Origin: Aeromicrobium sp. Root344
GTDB lineage: Bacteria > Actinomycetota > Actinomycetes > Propionibacteriales > Nocardioidaceae
DNA: 64,000 bases
Assembly (NCBI RefSeq): GCF_001425755.1
Contig: NZ_LMDH01000001.1
Span: 303,112 to 367,111 of the forward strand
Direction: 5' to 3'
Both the position numbers and the translations under genes were made by a program. Below the pieces are notes generated by a model. The model did no database searches. It had not been told where the DNA came from and worked only from the letters and a program-made list of their open reading frames with translations. Below are positions 1 to 8,236 of this stretch, in pieces; positions within the stretch are counted from its first letter, which is position 1; each line of letters opens with the position of its first letter.

Positions 1-919
1 GGCGGCGTTCGACGTGCCGCGGCGCACCGAGATGTTCTCCGTGACGCAGCAGCTCGTGGCGCCGACGATCGCCCAGTGGGGCACCGACGAGCAGAAGGCG
101 ACCTACGTACGCGCGATGCTGCGCACCGACCTCATCGCGTGCCAGCTGTTCTCCGAGACCGAGGCCGGCTCGGACCTCGCCGCCGTACGCACGAGGGCCG
201 TGCAGCGCGACGGCTCGTGGGTCCTCGACGGACACAAGGTGTGGACGTCCGGGGCGCGGATCGCCGACCTGGGCATCGCCGTGTGCCGTACGGACAACAC
301 CGTCACCAAGCACGCCGGTCTGACGGTTTTCCTCGTGCCGATGGACTCCCCCGGCGTCGAGGTGCGACCCATCCGGCAGATGACCGGGGGCAGCAGCTTC
401 AACGAGGTCTATCTCGACGGCGTCGTCCTCGACGACTCCATGCGGCTCGGCCCGGTCGGCGCTGGGTGGAAGGTCGCCCTGACGGTGCTCGCCGCCGAAC
501 GCCTCGACTCCGGCAACCTCGGCCTCGACAACGCCGATCGCGCCGTCGAGCTCGCCCGGCACCGCGGCCCCCTGTCGGAGATCGAGCGTGACGCCGTCGC
601 CGACCTGATCACCCGCAGCTACGTCCAGCGGCTCACCGGGATGCGCGTCGCCGCCGCGGTCGTCGCCGGCGAGGCACCCGGTCCCGAGGCGTCGGTCGGC
701 AAGCTGCTCGCCACCGACACCATGGCGCGTACGTCCGAGGTCGCCCGCATGCTGCTCGGCGGCGATCTGACGGTCGACTCCGGCGAGTGGGGCACCTGGG
801 CGTGGACCGAGCACGTCCTCGGCGCCCCGGGCTACCGCATCGCGGGCGGCACCGACGAGATCCAGCACAACATCCTCGCCGAGCGTGTGCTCGGCCTGCC
901 GCGGGAGCCGCGCCCATGA
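1..919 (+). CDS. Acyl-CoA dehydrogenase, 5'-truncated by the window edge
   Basis: FAD-dependent alpha,beta-dehydrogenation of an acyl-CoA. About 305 residues are visible; the frame is open back to base 2, so the N-terminal helical domain is missing. The FAD-binding middle domain shows FSETEAGSDLAAVRT, and the C-terminus has the family ending GGTDEIQHNILAERVLGLP. Its TGA overlaps the ATG of the next gene, so the two are probably translationally coupled. It opens an operon that runs to about 7.6 kb. The family is secure; the substrate is not. From context it may handle the product of a 4-hydroxyacyl-CoA pathway. Confidence 0.93.
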   Translation, partial: AAFDVPRRTEMFSVTQQLVAPTIAQWGTDEQKATYVRAMLRTDLIACQLFSETEAGSDLAAVRTRAVQRDGSWVLDGHKVWTSGARIADLGIAVCRTDNTVTKHAGLTVFLVPMDSPGVEVRPIRQMTGGSSFNEVYLDGVVLDDSMRLGPVGAGWKVALTVLAAERLDSGNLGLDNADRAVELARHRGPLSEIERDAVADLITRSYVQRLTGMRVAAAVVAGEAPGPEASVGKLLATDTMARTSEVARMLLGGDLTVDSGEWGTWAWTEHVLGAPGYRIAGGTDEIQHNILAERVLGLPREPRP

Positions 920-1869
920 CGTTCGAAGAGACCCTCGGCGCGCGCGTCGCCGCCGCACTCAAACGGGTCGACCCCGGCCTCGAGGTGCAGCCGCTCGAGC
1001 CGCTGCTCGGCGGCCACTCCGGGCTGACCTATCGCGTCCCCACGTCGAACGGCCCGGTCGTCGTCAAGGCGGTGCCCGAGGGCCAGCGTCCCGTCGGGCG
1101 GCACGACATGGTGCGCCAGGCGCGCATCATGCAGGCACTCGCCCCCACGGACGTACCGGTGCCGGAGATCCTCGTGGTCGACGAGACCGAGACGGCATGG
1201 TTCGCCATGGAGTTCGTCACCGGCGAGTCGCTCGAGCCGGTGCTCGACAATCCCGAGGTCGAGCCCGGACTCGCGGCAGCGCGGATGCGACGGGCCGCCG
1301 AGATCCTCCCGGCGCTGCACGACGTACCCCTCGACAAGATCCCGGTCGACGGGCCCGCGCTCAGTCCCGCAGACGAGCTGCAGCGCTGGTCGCGGACGAT
1401 GGCCGCCGTGCCACCCGAGCTCGTACCCGGTGCCGCCGACCTCGAGGCCAGGCTCGCTGCGTCCGTGCCTGACGCCGTCGCGCCGACACTGGTGCACGGT
1501 GACTACCGGCTCGGCAACATCATCTCGACCGGCCTCGACCCGGCCGCGGTCATCGACTGGGAGATCTGGAGCACCGGCGACCCCCGCGTCGAGCTCGGCT
1601 GGCTCCTGGTGTTCGCCGACGGCAGCAACTTCCCCGGCGTCGGCCGCGAGGTGCCCGGACTGCCGAGCGAGGACGAGCTGGTCGGGCTGTACGGCCGGCC
1701 GCTCCCCGACCTCGCGTGGTTCAACGCGCTGGGGCGCTTCAAGATGGCCGCGATCATGGGCCACAACCTGCGCCGCCACCGCGAGGGCCGCCACGTCGAT
1801 CCCGACCAGGAACGCCTCCCCGACACGATCATCACGCTCATCCGCACCGGCCGCGACCGGCTCGGCTGA
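916..1869 (+). CDS. APH-fold phosphotransferase (ACAD10/11- and LvaA-like small-molecule kinase)
   Basis: A 317-residue kinase of the aminoglycoside phosphotransferase/choline kinase fold. The catalytic loop is HGDYRLGN (His194, Asp196, Asn201), followed by the metal-binding IDWE (Asp214). The ATG at 916 is preferred over upstream in-frame codons because it overlaps the previous stop as ATGA and the homologous sequence begins there. Lying between two acyl-CoA dehydrogenases is the hallmark of enzymes that phosphorylate the hydroxyl of 4-hydroxyacyl-CoA before phosphate elimination (LvaA in Pseudomonas levulinate catabolism; the kinase domain of human ACAD11). That role is inferred from context; antibiotic modification is unlikely here. 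Confidence 0.88.
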   Translation: MTFEETLGARVAAALKRVDPGLEVQPLEPLLGGHSGLTYRVPTSNGPVVVKAVPEGQRPVGRHDMVRQARIMQALAPTDVPVPEILVVDETETAWFAMEFVTGESLEPVLDNPEVEPGLAAARMRRAAEILPALHDVPLDKIPVDGPALSPADELQRWSRTMAAVPPELVPGAADLEARLAASVPDAVAPTLVHGDYRLGNIISTGLDPAAVIDWEIWSTGDPRVELGWLLVFADGSNFPGVGREVPGLPSEDELVGLYGRPLPDLAWFNALGRFKMAAIMGHNLRRHREGRHVDPDQERLPDTIITLIRTGRDRLG

Positions 1870-1896
1870 GCGCCCGGACACCAGAGAGGGTTCCTC

Positions 1897-3105
1897 GTGG
1901 ACTTCGACTACTCACCCCGCACCACGGCGCTGCTCGAGCGGCTCGGCACGTTCATGACCGAGCACGTCTATCCCGCCGAGGCGGTCTACGACGCGCAGGT
2001 CGAGGCCAGCGCCAACCCGCACGAGCAGCCGCAGGTCATGCGCGACCTGCAGGCGATCGCCCGCGAGCAGGGCCTGTGGAACCTCTTCATGACCCACTAC
2101 GACCTCGGCGCCGGGCTGACCAACCTCGAGTACGCGCCGCTCGCCGAGCTCGTCGGCCGGTCGATCATCGGCAACGAGGCGATCAACTGCTCGGCGCCGG
2201 ACACCGGCAACATGGAGATCCTCGCGATGTACGGCACGGACGCGCAGAAGGACGAGTGGCTCAAGCCGCTGCTGGAGTGCCAGATCCGCTCCGCGTTCGC
2301 GATGACCGAGCCCGACGTCGCGAGCTCCGACGCCACCAACATCACCTCGACGATCCGCCGCGACGGCAACGACTACGTGCTCAACGGCCGCAAGTGGTAC
2401 GCCTCGGGCGTCCTCGACCCTGATTGCAAGCTCGTGATCTTCATGGGCAAGTCCGACGTCGACGCGCCCTCGTACCGGCAGCAGAGCATGGTGCTCGTGC
2501 CGCTCGACACCCCCGGCATCGAGATCCTGCGTGACCTGCCGATGTTCGGCTACCGCGACCGGCTCGGCCACGGTGAGGTGCAGTTCACCGACGTACGCGT
2601 GCCGGTCACCACCATCCTCGGCGAGGAGGGTGGCGGCTTCGCCATCGCGCAGGGCCGGCTCGGGCCCGGGCGCATGCACTACGCGATGCGGGCCATCGGG
2701 TTCGCCGAGCGCGCCCTCCAGCTCATGTGCCAGCGGGCGGTGAGCCGTGAGGCGTTCGGCGGTCCGCTTGCCGACCGCGGCGTCGTACGTGAGTGGATCG
2801 CGCGCAGCCGCATGGAGATCGACCAGATCCGCCTGCTGACCCTCAAGGCGTCGTGGCTCATGGACACCGCCGGCAACGCCGCCGCACGGTCGGAGGTCGC
2901 CGCGATCAAGGTCGCCGCGATGGAGACCGCGCACACCGTCGTCAACCGCGCCGTGCAGACGTACGGGGCGGCCGGGGTCAGCGACGACACGGTCCTCGCG
3001 CGGCTCTTCGCGATCACCCGCGCGCTGCAGATCGCCGACGGCCCGACCGAGGTGCACCTGCGGACGATCGCCCGCCTCGAGCTCAAGAACCAGGCGACCG
3101 CATGA
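1897..3105 (+). CDS. Acyl-CoA dehydrogenase, ACAD10/11-like
   Basis: A 402-residue, full-length acyl-CoA dehydrogenase starting at GTG behind an AGAGAGGG ribosome site. The middle domain carries AMTEPDVASSDATNI. The C-terminal domain shows QTYGAAGVSDDT and later IADGPTEVHLRTIARLEL, the ending typical of the ACAD10/11 branch, whose members eliminate phosphate from 4-phospho-acyl-CoA as well as dehydrogenate. It lies 27 bp after the APH-fold kinase, and its stop overlaps the ATG of the following SDR. It probably works in series with the kinase; the chain length of the substrate cannot be told. Confidence 0.92.
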   Translation: MDFDYSPRTTALLERLGTFMTEHVYPAEAVYDAQVEASANPHEQPQVMRDLQAIAREQGLWNLFMTHYDLGAGLTNLEYAPLAELVGRSIIGNEAINCSAPDTGNMEILAMYGTDAQKDEWLKPLLECQIRSAFAMTEPDVASSDATNITSTIRRDGNDYVLNGRKWYASGVLDPDCKLVIFMGKSDVDAPSYRQQSMVLVPLDTPGIEILRDLPMFGYRDRLGHGEVQFTDVRVPVTTILGEEGGGFAIAQGRLGPGRMHYAMRAIGFAERALQLMCQRAVSREAFGGPLADRGVVREWIARSRMEIDQIRLLTLKASWLMDTAGNAAARSEVAAIKVAAMETAHTVVNRAVQTYGAAGVSDDTVLARLFAITRALQIADGPTEVHLRTIARLELKNQATA

Positions 3106-3857
3106 CCGGCGAGCTCGACGGCAAGGTTGCCCTCGTCACCGGCGCGACCCGAGGGCTCGGCCGGGCGATCGCCCGAGGCCTCGCACTCGAGGGCGCCACC
3201 GTCGTCGTGTCGAGCCGCAAGGCCGAGGCGTGCGAGCAGACCGCCGCGGCGCTCGCCGAGGAGACCGGCAGCATCGTGACGCCGCTCCCCCTGCACGTCG
3301 GCCAGTGGGACGCGATCGAGCCCGCCGTCGACGCGATCATCGCGCAGCACGGACGCCTCGACATCGTCGTCAACAACGCCGGCATCGCCCCGCTCAAGCC
3401 GTCGCTGCTCGAAGTGCCGGAGGGCCTGTTCGACAAGACGATCGAGGTCAACCTCAAGGGCCCGTTCCGGCTCATGGCCGTCGCCGGCGCCCGCATGGCC
3501 GCTGCCGGTGGGGGGTCGATCGTCAACATCTCGAGCATCGGCGCCGTCCGGCCTAGCCCCGCTGAGGCGATGTACTCCGCCTCCAAGATCGGCCTCAACG
3601 CGCTGACCATGGCGTACGCCCAGGAGTACGCACCGACGGTGCGGGTCAACTGCGTCATGCCCGGTGCGTTCGAGACCGACATGGCCGCCGACTGGGACGA
3701 CGAGTTCATCAGCCTGGTCGTCGACGGGCTGCCCGCCGGCCGCCTGGGCCAGCCCGACGAGATCGTCGGCATGGTCGTCCATCTCGCGGGTCCGCGATCC
3801 GGCTACACGACGGGGTCGGTGATCGCCGTCGACGGCGGTCGTACGGCCGTCTACTGA
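3102..3857 (+). CDS. SDR-family oxidoreductase
   Basis: A 251-residue classical short-chain dehydrogenase. The cofactor motif TGATRGLG is near residues 14-21, then NNAG, the catalytic Ser in NISSIG and YSASK supplying Tyr and Lys. The C-terminus has the usual SVIAVDGGRTAVY. The ATG overlaps the preceding stop (ATGA), so it belongs to the acyl-CoA operon. It probably reduces or oxidises a keto or hydroxy acyl-CoA intermediate. NAD versus NADP preference cannot be told from what is visible. Confidence 0.9.
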   Translation: MTGELDGKVALVTGATRGLGRAIARGLALEGATVVVSSRKAEACEQTAAALAEETGSIVTPLPLHVGQWDAIEPAVDAIIAQHGRLDIVVNNAGIAPLKPSLLEVPEGLFDKTIEVNLKGPFRLMAVAGARMAAAGGGSIVNISSIGAVRPSPAEAMYSASKIGLNALTMAYAQEYAPTVRVNCVMPGAFETDMAADWDDEFISLVVDGLPAGRLGQPDEIVGMVVHLAGPRSGYTTGSVIAVDGGRTAVY

Positions 3858-3869
3858 GAGGAGCACCTC

Positions 3870-4637
3870 GTGACCACGTCCCCCCTCTCGCTGTTCGACC
3901 TCTCGGGGCGCACCGCCATCGTGACGGGCGCCTCGTCGGGCCTGGGCCTCGGCTTCGCCCGTACGCTCGCGGGCGCCGGCGCGACCGTCTATGCCGCCGC
4001 CCGCCGCCTCGACCGGCTCGAGATCCTCGCCAAGGAGCACGACGGCATCGTCCCGGTACGATGCGACATCACCGACGCCGCGGACCGCCAGCTCCTCGTC
4101 GACCGGGTCGTGGCCGACCACGGCAGGGTCGACGTGCTGGTCAACAACGCCGGGCGGGCCGGACCGCCGGAGGCCGAGACCGAGTCCCCCGCCGACTTCG
4201 CCGCCCTGCTCGACCTCAACCTGTCGGCCGGGTTCCACCTCGCCGTAGCCGTGGCGCAGACCGTCAAGGACGGCGGTCAGGCGTCCATCATCAACGTCTC
4301 GTCGGTCGTCGGGATGGTGTCGACCGCGCCGATCGGCGGCGCCGGCTATGCCGCGTCGAAGTCCGGCGTCATCGGGCTCAGTCGTGAGCTCGCCGGCCAG
4401 TGGGGACGCCGCGGCATACGCGTCAACACCGTCGTCCCGGGCTGGTTCGACACCGAGATGACCGACGGCCTGTTCACCAACGACGCGTCGGCCGGCTGGG
4501 TGCGGCGCAACACGATGCTCGGCCGCGGCGGCCACGAGGGCGAGGTCGACGGCGCCCTGCTGTTCTTGAGCTCCGACGCCTCCTCGTACGTCACCGGCCA
4601 GACCCTCGTCGTCGACGGAGGGTGGACGGCGCGATGA
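3870..4637 (+). CDS. SDR-family oxidoreductase
   Basis: A 255-residue short-chain dehydrogenase with TGASSGLGLG, NNAGRAG, a Ser in NVSSVVG and YAASK. The C-terminus is SYVTGQTLVVDGGWTAR. The GTG start has GAGAGGAG about eight bases upstream. It lies only 12 bp after another SDR of the same operon, so the pathway has two alcohol/ketone steps or the two act on different stereoisomers. FabG-like 3-ketoacyl reduction is possible. Confidence 0.9.
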   Translation: MTTSPLSLFDLSGRTAIVTGASSGLGLGFARTLAGAGATVYAAARRLDRLEILAKEHDGIVPVRCDITDAADRQLLVDRVVADHGRVDVLVNNAGRAGPPEAETESPADFAALLDLNLSAGFHLAVAVAQTVKDGGQASIINVSSVVGMVSTAPIGGAGYAASKSGVIGLSRELAGQWGRRGIRVNTVVPGWFDTEMTDGLFTNDASAGWVRRNTMLGRGGHEGEVDGALLFLSSDASSYVTGQTLVVDGGWTAR

Positions 4638-4704
4638 CTGCAAGCGCACGATTCAGTCCTGATCACGCCGAGGTCCCCGGCCCCGGCACGGAAGAGGTAG
4701 GTCC

Positions 4705-6201
4705 ATGCAGAAGCTGGTAGCGGAGTTCTCAGCACGCGCCACCGCGACGCCCGACGCGGTCGCCGCCATCGACGCGTCCGGTCCGCACACGACGGCCGAG
4801 GTGCTGCGCCAGGCCGAGGAGCTCGCAGGCGTGCTGGAGACGATCGTTGACGGGGCCCCCACGGTGCTCGTGCAGGCCGACAACACCTGGCGCACGCTCG
4901 CTGCGGCGCTCGCCGTCGGCATGCGTGGCGGTCTGATCGCCGTCGTCAGCCGGCACGCGACACCGGGTGAGTTCGCGATCGCGTGCAGCGACCTCGTGCC
5001 CGACGTCGTGATCGCCTCCGAGCCTGTCGTCATCGGCTGGGACGTGCCCGCCGACCACTTCTCCGCCCGCGACACCGCGCTCGACGGTTGGACCGTCGCG
5101 GCCCGGCAAGGGGCCACCGCCGGCGTCGAGCGCTGGCGCGGCGGCGTCGTCGTCGCCATGACCTCCGGCTCGACCGGCCGGCCCAAGTGCGTCGTGCAGT
5201 CCGAGGACGCGCTGCGCTACGCCGGCCAGTGCACGATCGACGCCGTCGGCCTCCAGCCTGGCGACCCGGTCGGCGCTCTCGTACCGCTCTCGTCGGTCGC
5301 CGCGTTCTGCTTCGGCATGTACCTCCCGGCGATGCTCGGCTCCCCCATGGTCACGCTTGACGGCTGGGACCCCTCGGCGGCGCTGCGCGTCCTGGCCGAG
5401 CACGACGTGCGGTGGACCATGCTCGTACCGACGATGGCGTTGCAGCTGTCGATCCAGCCCGGCGCCGAAGGCAGTCTCTCGTCGTTGACCGCCATGACGG
5501 TTGGCGGCGGCCCCATGGACTCCGGAGCGCTGGGACGCGCCGAACGTACGCTCGGCACGAAGTTCCTGCGCGTCTTCGGCATGTCGGAGTGCCTCGGCCA
5601 CACCACTCCCCTGCCGGGCGAGAGCGAGGACGTACGCCTCGGGCGCGACGGCCGGCCCTTCCCCGGCACCACCGTCCGCGTCGTCGGCGAGGACGGCGTG
5701 CCACGCGGCGCCGGTGAGGTCGGTCAGCTGCAGGTGCAGGGCCCGTCGTTCTTCGTCGGCTATGCCCGCAACGGCGCGCCCGAGCCGCCTGCGGTGACGG
5801 CCGACGGGTTCTTCCCGACCGGCGACCTGGCCCGGATCAACCCCGACGGCACGCTCAACATCGTCGGGCGCGAGAAGCAGATCATCATCCGCGGCGGCCG
5901 CAACATCGACATCAACGAGGTCGAGGCCGCGATCGCGCAGATGCCCGACGTTGCCCAGGTGTGCGTCGTACCCGTGCCCGACGAGCTGCTCGGTGAGCGC
6001 GCCGCCGCGCTCATCGTGACGACCGGCACCGAGCTCGACCTCGACGCCGTCACCGCGCACCTCGACGCCGCCGGCTTCGCCAAGTTCAAGTGGCCCGAGT
6101 TCGTCCATCGCGTCGCCGCACTGCCGCAGAACCGCGTCGGCAAGCTGTCGCGCGACGACGCCGTACGCCTCGCCACCGACCTGAGCCGTACGCCCGGCTG
6201 A
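4705..6201 (+). CDS. AMP-forming acyl-CoA synthetase / acid-CoA ligase
   Basis: A 498-residue member of the adenylate-forming (ANL) superfamily. The phosphate-binding loop is MTSGSTGRPKCVVQ near residue 152, with a later FGMSECLGH (A5-type) and TGDLARINPDG. The hinge is GREKQIIIRGGRNIDINEVE, and the C-terminal catalytic Lys lies in NRVGKLSRDD. It activates a carboxylic acid to the acyl-adenylate and then the CoA thioester, the probable entry step of this operon. The ATG follows GAAGAGGTAGG. A short 67-bp gap after the SDR holds nothing notable. Confidence 0.9.
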   Translation: MQKLVAEFSARATATPDAVAAIDASGPHTTAEVLRQAEELAGVLETIVDGAPTVLVQADNTWRTLAAALAVGMRGGLIAVVSRHATPGEFAIACSDLVPDVVIASEPVVIGWDVPADHFSARDTALDGWTVAARQGATAGVERWRGGVVVAMTSGSTGRPKCVVQSEDALRYAGQCTIDAVGLQPGDPVGALVPLSSVAAFCFGMYLPAMLGSPMVTLDGWDPSAALRVLAEHDVRWTMLVPTMALQLSIQPGAEGSLSSLTAMTVGGGPMDSGALGRAERTLGTKFLRVFGMSECLGHTTPLPGESEDVRLGRDGRPFPGTTVRVVGEDGVPRGAGEVGQLQVQGPSFFVGYARNGAPEPPAVTADGFFPTGDLARINPDGTLNIVGREKQIIIRGGRNIDINEVEAAIAQMPDVAQVCVVPVPDELLGERAAALIVTTGTELDLDAVTAHLDAAGFAKFKWPEFVHRVAALPQNRVGKLSRDDAVRLATDLSRTPG

Positions 6202-6224
6202 CCCACCCCAGACCAAGGAGATCC

Positions 6225-6548
6225 ATGTACAACCTCATAGTCCTCGCCGCCCGCCCACGCGACTGGACCCACGAGCAGTTCATCAATTGGTGGCGCGACG
6301 ACCACGCCGACCCCACGTACAAGCTGCCCGGCCTGCGGCGCTGGCACCACACCGAGATCCTCGAGGCGATGGGCGAGAAGTCGGAGGGCTGGGACGGTCT
6401 GTCGGTCCTCAGCTTCGACTCCAAGGAGGACATGGACGCCGCGCTCGCCAGCCAGGAGTGGGCCGACGCCGTCGCCGACGTCGGCGACATGCGCGGCCGC
6501 CGGATCGCCATCATGGGCGAGGAGAAGGTCATGGTGGCCGACGAGTGA
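6225..6548 (+). CDS. EthD-domain protein
   Basis: A 107-residue dimeric alpha/beta-barrel (ferredoxin-like) protein. It begins MYNLIVLAARP and contains FINWWRDDHAD, the conserved block of EthD-type proteins, and a later WADAVADVGDM. It has a good AAGGAG site six bases before the ATG. Family members accompany catabolic oxygenases and dehydrogenases; most have no defined chemistry. Its TGA overlaps the GTG of the next gene, tying it to the operon. It may be a small isomerase or ligand-binding partner, but this is unproven. Confidence 0.8.
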   Translation: MYNLIVLAARPRDWTHEQFINWWRDDHADPTYKLPGLRRWHHTEILEAMGEKSEGWDGLSVLSFDSKEDMDAALASQEWADAVADVGDMRGRRIAIMGEEKVMVADE

Positions 6549-7579
6549 CCACGACCTCGGGCGTACCGACCTCGGCCTGGACCGATCCCGGCTGCTTCGA
6601 GGTCGCGCCCGGCGTGCACCGCATACCCCTGTCGATGCCCAACGACGGGCTGCGGGCGATCAACGTCTATGCCATCGAGACCGCCCGCGGGCTCGCCCTG
6701 ATCGACGGCGGCTGGCGCATCCCGTCGGCCCTGCGCGAGCTCACCGTCGCGCTCGCCGGCATCCGGCACTCCCCCGCCGACATCCACGACGTCTACGTCA
6801 CGCACATCCACCGCGACCACTACACGTTCGCGGTCGAGCTGCGCCGGCTGTTCGGGGCACGCGTTCACCTCGGCCGGCACGAGCAGCCCGGCCTGCACGA
6901 GGTCATGGCCATACGCACGAACGTGCCCGTGGGCTCGATCCGCGAGCTCGAACGAGCCGGCGCCCCCGCCCTCGCCTCGGACATGATCGACGTGACCGCG
7001 GCCGAGCCGTTCGACCATGACGGCTGGGAGCTGCCCGACTCCTGGCTCGATGCCGGGACGCTCGACCTCGGCCGCCGCGAGCTCGAGGTCGTACCCACAC
7101 CCGGGCACACCAAGGGCCACCTCGTCTTCCACGACCACGCCAACGAGCTGCTGTTCACCGGCGACCACGTGCTGCCGACGATCACCCCGTCAATCGGCTT
7201 CGAGCTCGGTGCCCGCGAGCTGCCGCTGCGGCACTACCTCACGTCGCTCCGCATGCTGCTGACCCGCCCGGATGCCCGGCTCATGCCGGCGCACGGCTAT
7301 CCCGCCGACAGCGTCCACGACCGCGTCGGTGAGCTGCTCGCCCATCACGCGGAGCGTTTCGACCAGGCGGAACGCGTCGTCCGTACGATCGGCAGCGGGA
7401 CCGCCGCCGAAGTCGCCGACCGCCTGCTCTGGACCCGTCGCGGTCGCCGATTCACCGAGCTCGACCCGTTCAACCAGATGATGGCGGTCTGCGAGACCCT
7501 CGCCCACCTCGACGTCATGGTCGAAGACGGCCGCCTTGCCGCAACCGCGACACCTGTGGCGGTGTTCAGCGCCCGCTGA
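6545..7579 (+). CDS. MBL-fold metallo-hydrolase
   Basis: A 344-residue metallo-beta-lactamase-fold hydrolase. The metal motif is THIHRDH (His87, His89, Asp91, His92), followed by PGHTKGHLVF and FTGDHVLP, which supply later ligands. A C-terminal helical extension after about residue 260 resembles the winged-helix tail of LACTB2-like thioester/acyl hydrolases. The GTG start overlaps the EthD stop. In this operon a lactonase or acyl-CoA thioesterase role is plausible; opening a gamma-lactone would feed the 4-hydroxy acid route suggested by the kinase and ACAD pair. This is the last gene before the lower-GC patch. Confidence 0.85.
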   Translation: MTTTSGVPTSAWTDPGCFEVAPGVHRIPLSMPNDGLRAINVYAIETARGLALIDGGWRIPSALRELTVALAGIRHSPADIHDVYVTHIHRDHYTFAVELRRLFGARVHLGRHEQPGLHEVMAIRTNVPVGSIRELERAGAPALASDMIDVTAAEPFDHDGWELPDSWLDAGTLDLGRRELEVVPTPGHTKGHLVFHDHANELLFTGDHVLPTITPSIGFELGARELPLRHYLTSLRMLLTRPDARLMPAHGYPADSVHDRVGELLAHHAERFDQAERVVRTIGSGTAAEVADRLLWTRRGRRFTELDPFNQMMAVCETLAHLDVMVEDGRLAATATPVAVFSAR

Positions 7580-7641
7580 TCATGTGCGGCAGGCTAGATG
7601 GCGACTGTTGCAGCCGACAAAGCATGGGAGCCACCGCGGGG

Positions 7642-8109
7642 ATGATCTCGCTTCGCGAAGTTGTGGACAGTGACCTGCCCACGTTCTGGGAACATCTGAC
7701 GGATCCGGCCGCTCAGTACGTCGCAGCGGTCACCCGGGGCTACCACTACGACAGAACGCTCTTCGACAGGTACTGGGCCAGGGTCCGTTCCGATCCAGAA
7801 GTCGTCATGCGCACGGTCGTCGCCGACGGAGTGCCGGTCGGTCATGCTGCGGTCTATGGGCCGCCGGACGAGCGCGAGGTCACCTATTGGATCGGCCGAA
7901 CCCATTGGGGTCGTGGCTTTGCGACCGCCGCTCTCGCGGAGCTCCTCGACCTCGTCAGCACCCGCCCTTTGCACGCCCACGCAGCGGCCGACAATGCCGG
8001 CTCGATCCGTGTGCTCGAGAAGTGCGGCTTCGTCATCACCGGGCACGGAAGGGGCATGGGCCGAGCGCGTGGCGGCGAGATCGACGAAGTATCCCTCATC
8101 CTCGCGTAG
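7642..8109 (+). CDS. GNAT-family N-acetyltransferase
   Basis: About 156 residues from the ATG at 7642, which starts the recognisable fold (MISLREVVDSDLPTFWEHL). Upstream in-frame ATGs at 7582 and 7624 are possible but would add unmatched sequence. WIGRTHWGRGFATAAL is the acetyl-CoA pyrophosphate-binding loop, and NAGSIRVLEKCGFVITG is the RimJ/RimL-like C-terminal motif. It transfers acetyl to an amine or protein N-terminus; the acceptor is unknown. It is the only + strand gene in the 7.6-13.3 kb patch and has lower GC than the operon before it. Confidence 0.82.
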   Translation: MISLREVVDSDLPTFWEHLTDPAAQYVAAVTRGYHYDRTLFDRYWARVRSDPEVVMRTVVADGVPVGHAAVYGPPDEREVTYWIGRTHWGRGFATAALAELLDLVSTRPLHAHAAADNAGSIRVLEKCGFVITGHGRGMGRARGGEIDEVSLILA

Positions 8110-8169
8110 CACCGCGAATCGCGGCGAGCGGTTGAGACGTGGCAAGCAACATGGATTCAGGTAGAGGCT

Positions 8170-8187
8170 GGCGCGACGGAATGACGC
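8170..8187 (+). repeat. Short directional repeat, copy 1 (diverged)
   Basis: GGCGCGACGGAATGACGC, matching the consensus CGCGGCGGAATGACGC at GACGGAATGACGC (13 of 16). It lies between the GNAT gene and the 3' end of the CorA-like gene. A related stretch, GCTGGCGCGACGAA, recurs at 10006. Confidence 0.5.
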
Positions 8188-8236
8188 GGCTCGGATGCGT
8201 GTCAGGACTGCGGGTGCCGTACGAGACGCGTGCCGA

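Noticed and set aside
916..1869. Aminoglycoside resistance for the APH-fold kinase
   Set aside because: The fold matches, but it is overlapped by acyl-CoA dehydrogenase genes in a catabolic operon, which fits LvaA/ACAD11-type kinases better.
2679..6216. Long minus-strand frames opposite the acyl-CoA operon (2679-4649, 4729-6216)
   Set aside because: Composition is Gly/Arg/Asp-rich with no motif, and the + strand genes carry clear family signatures.
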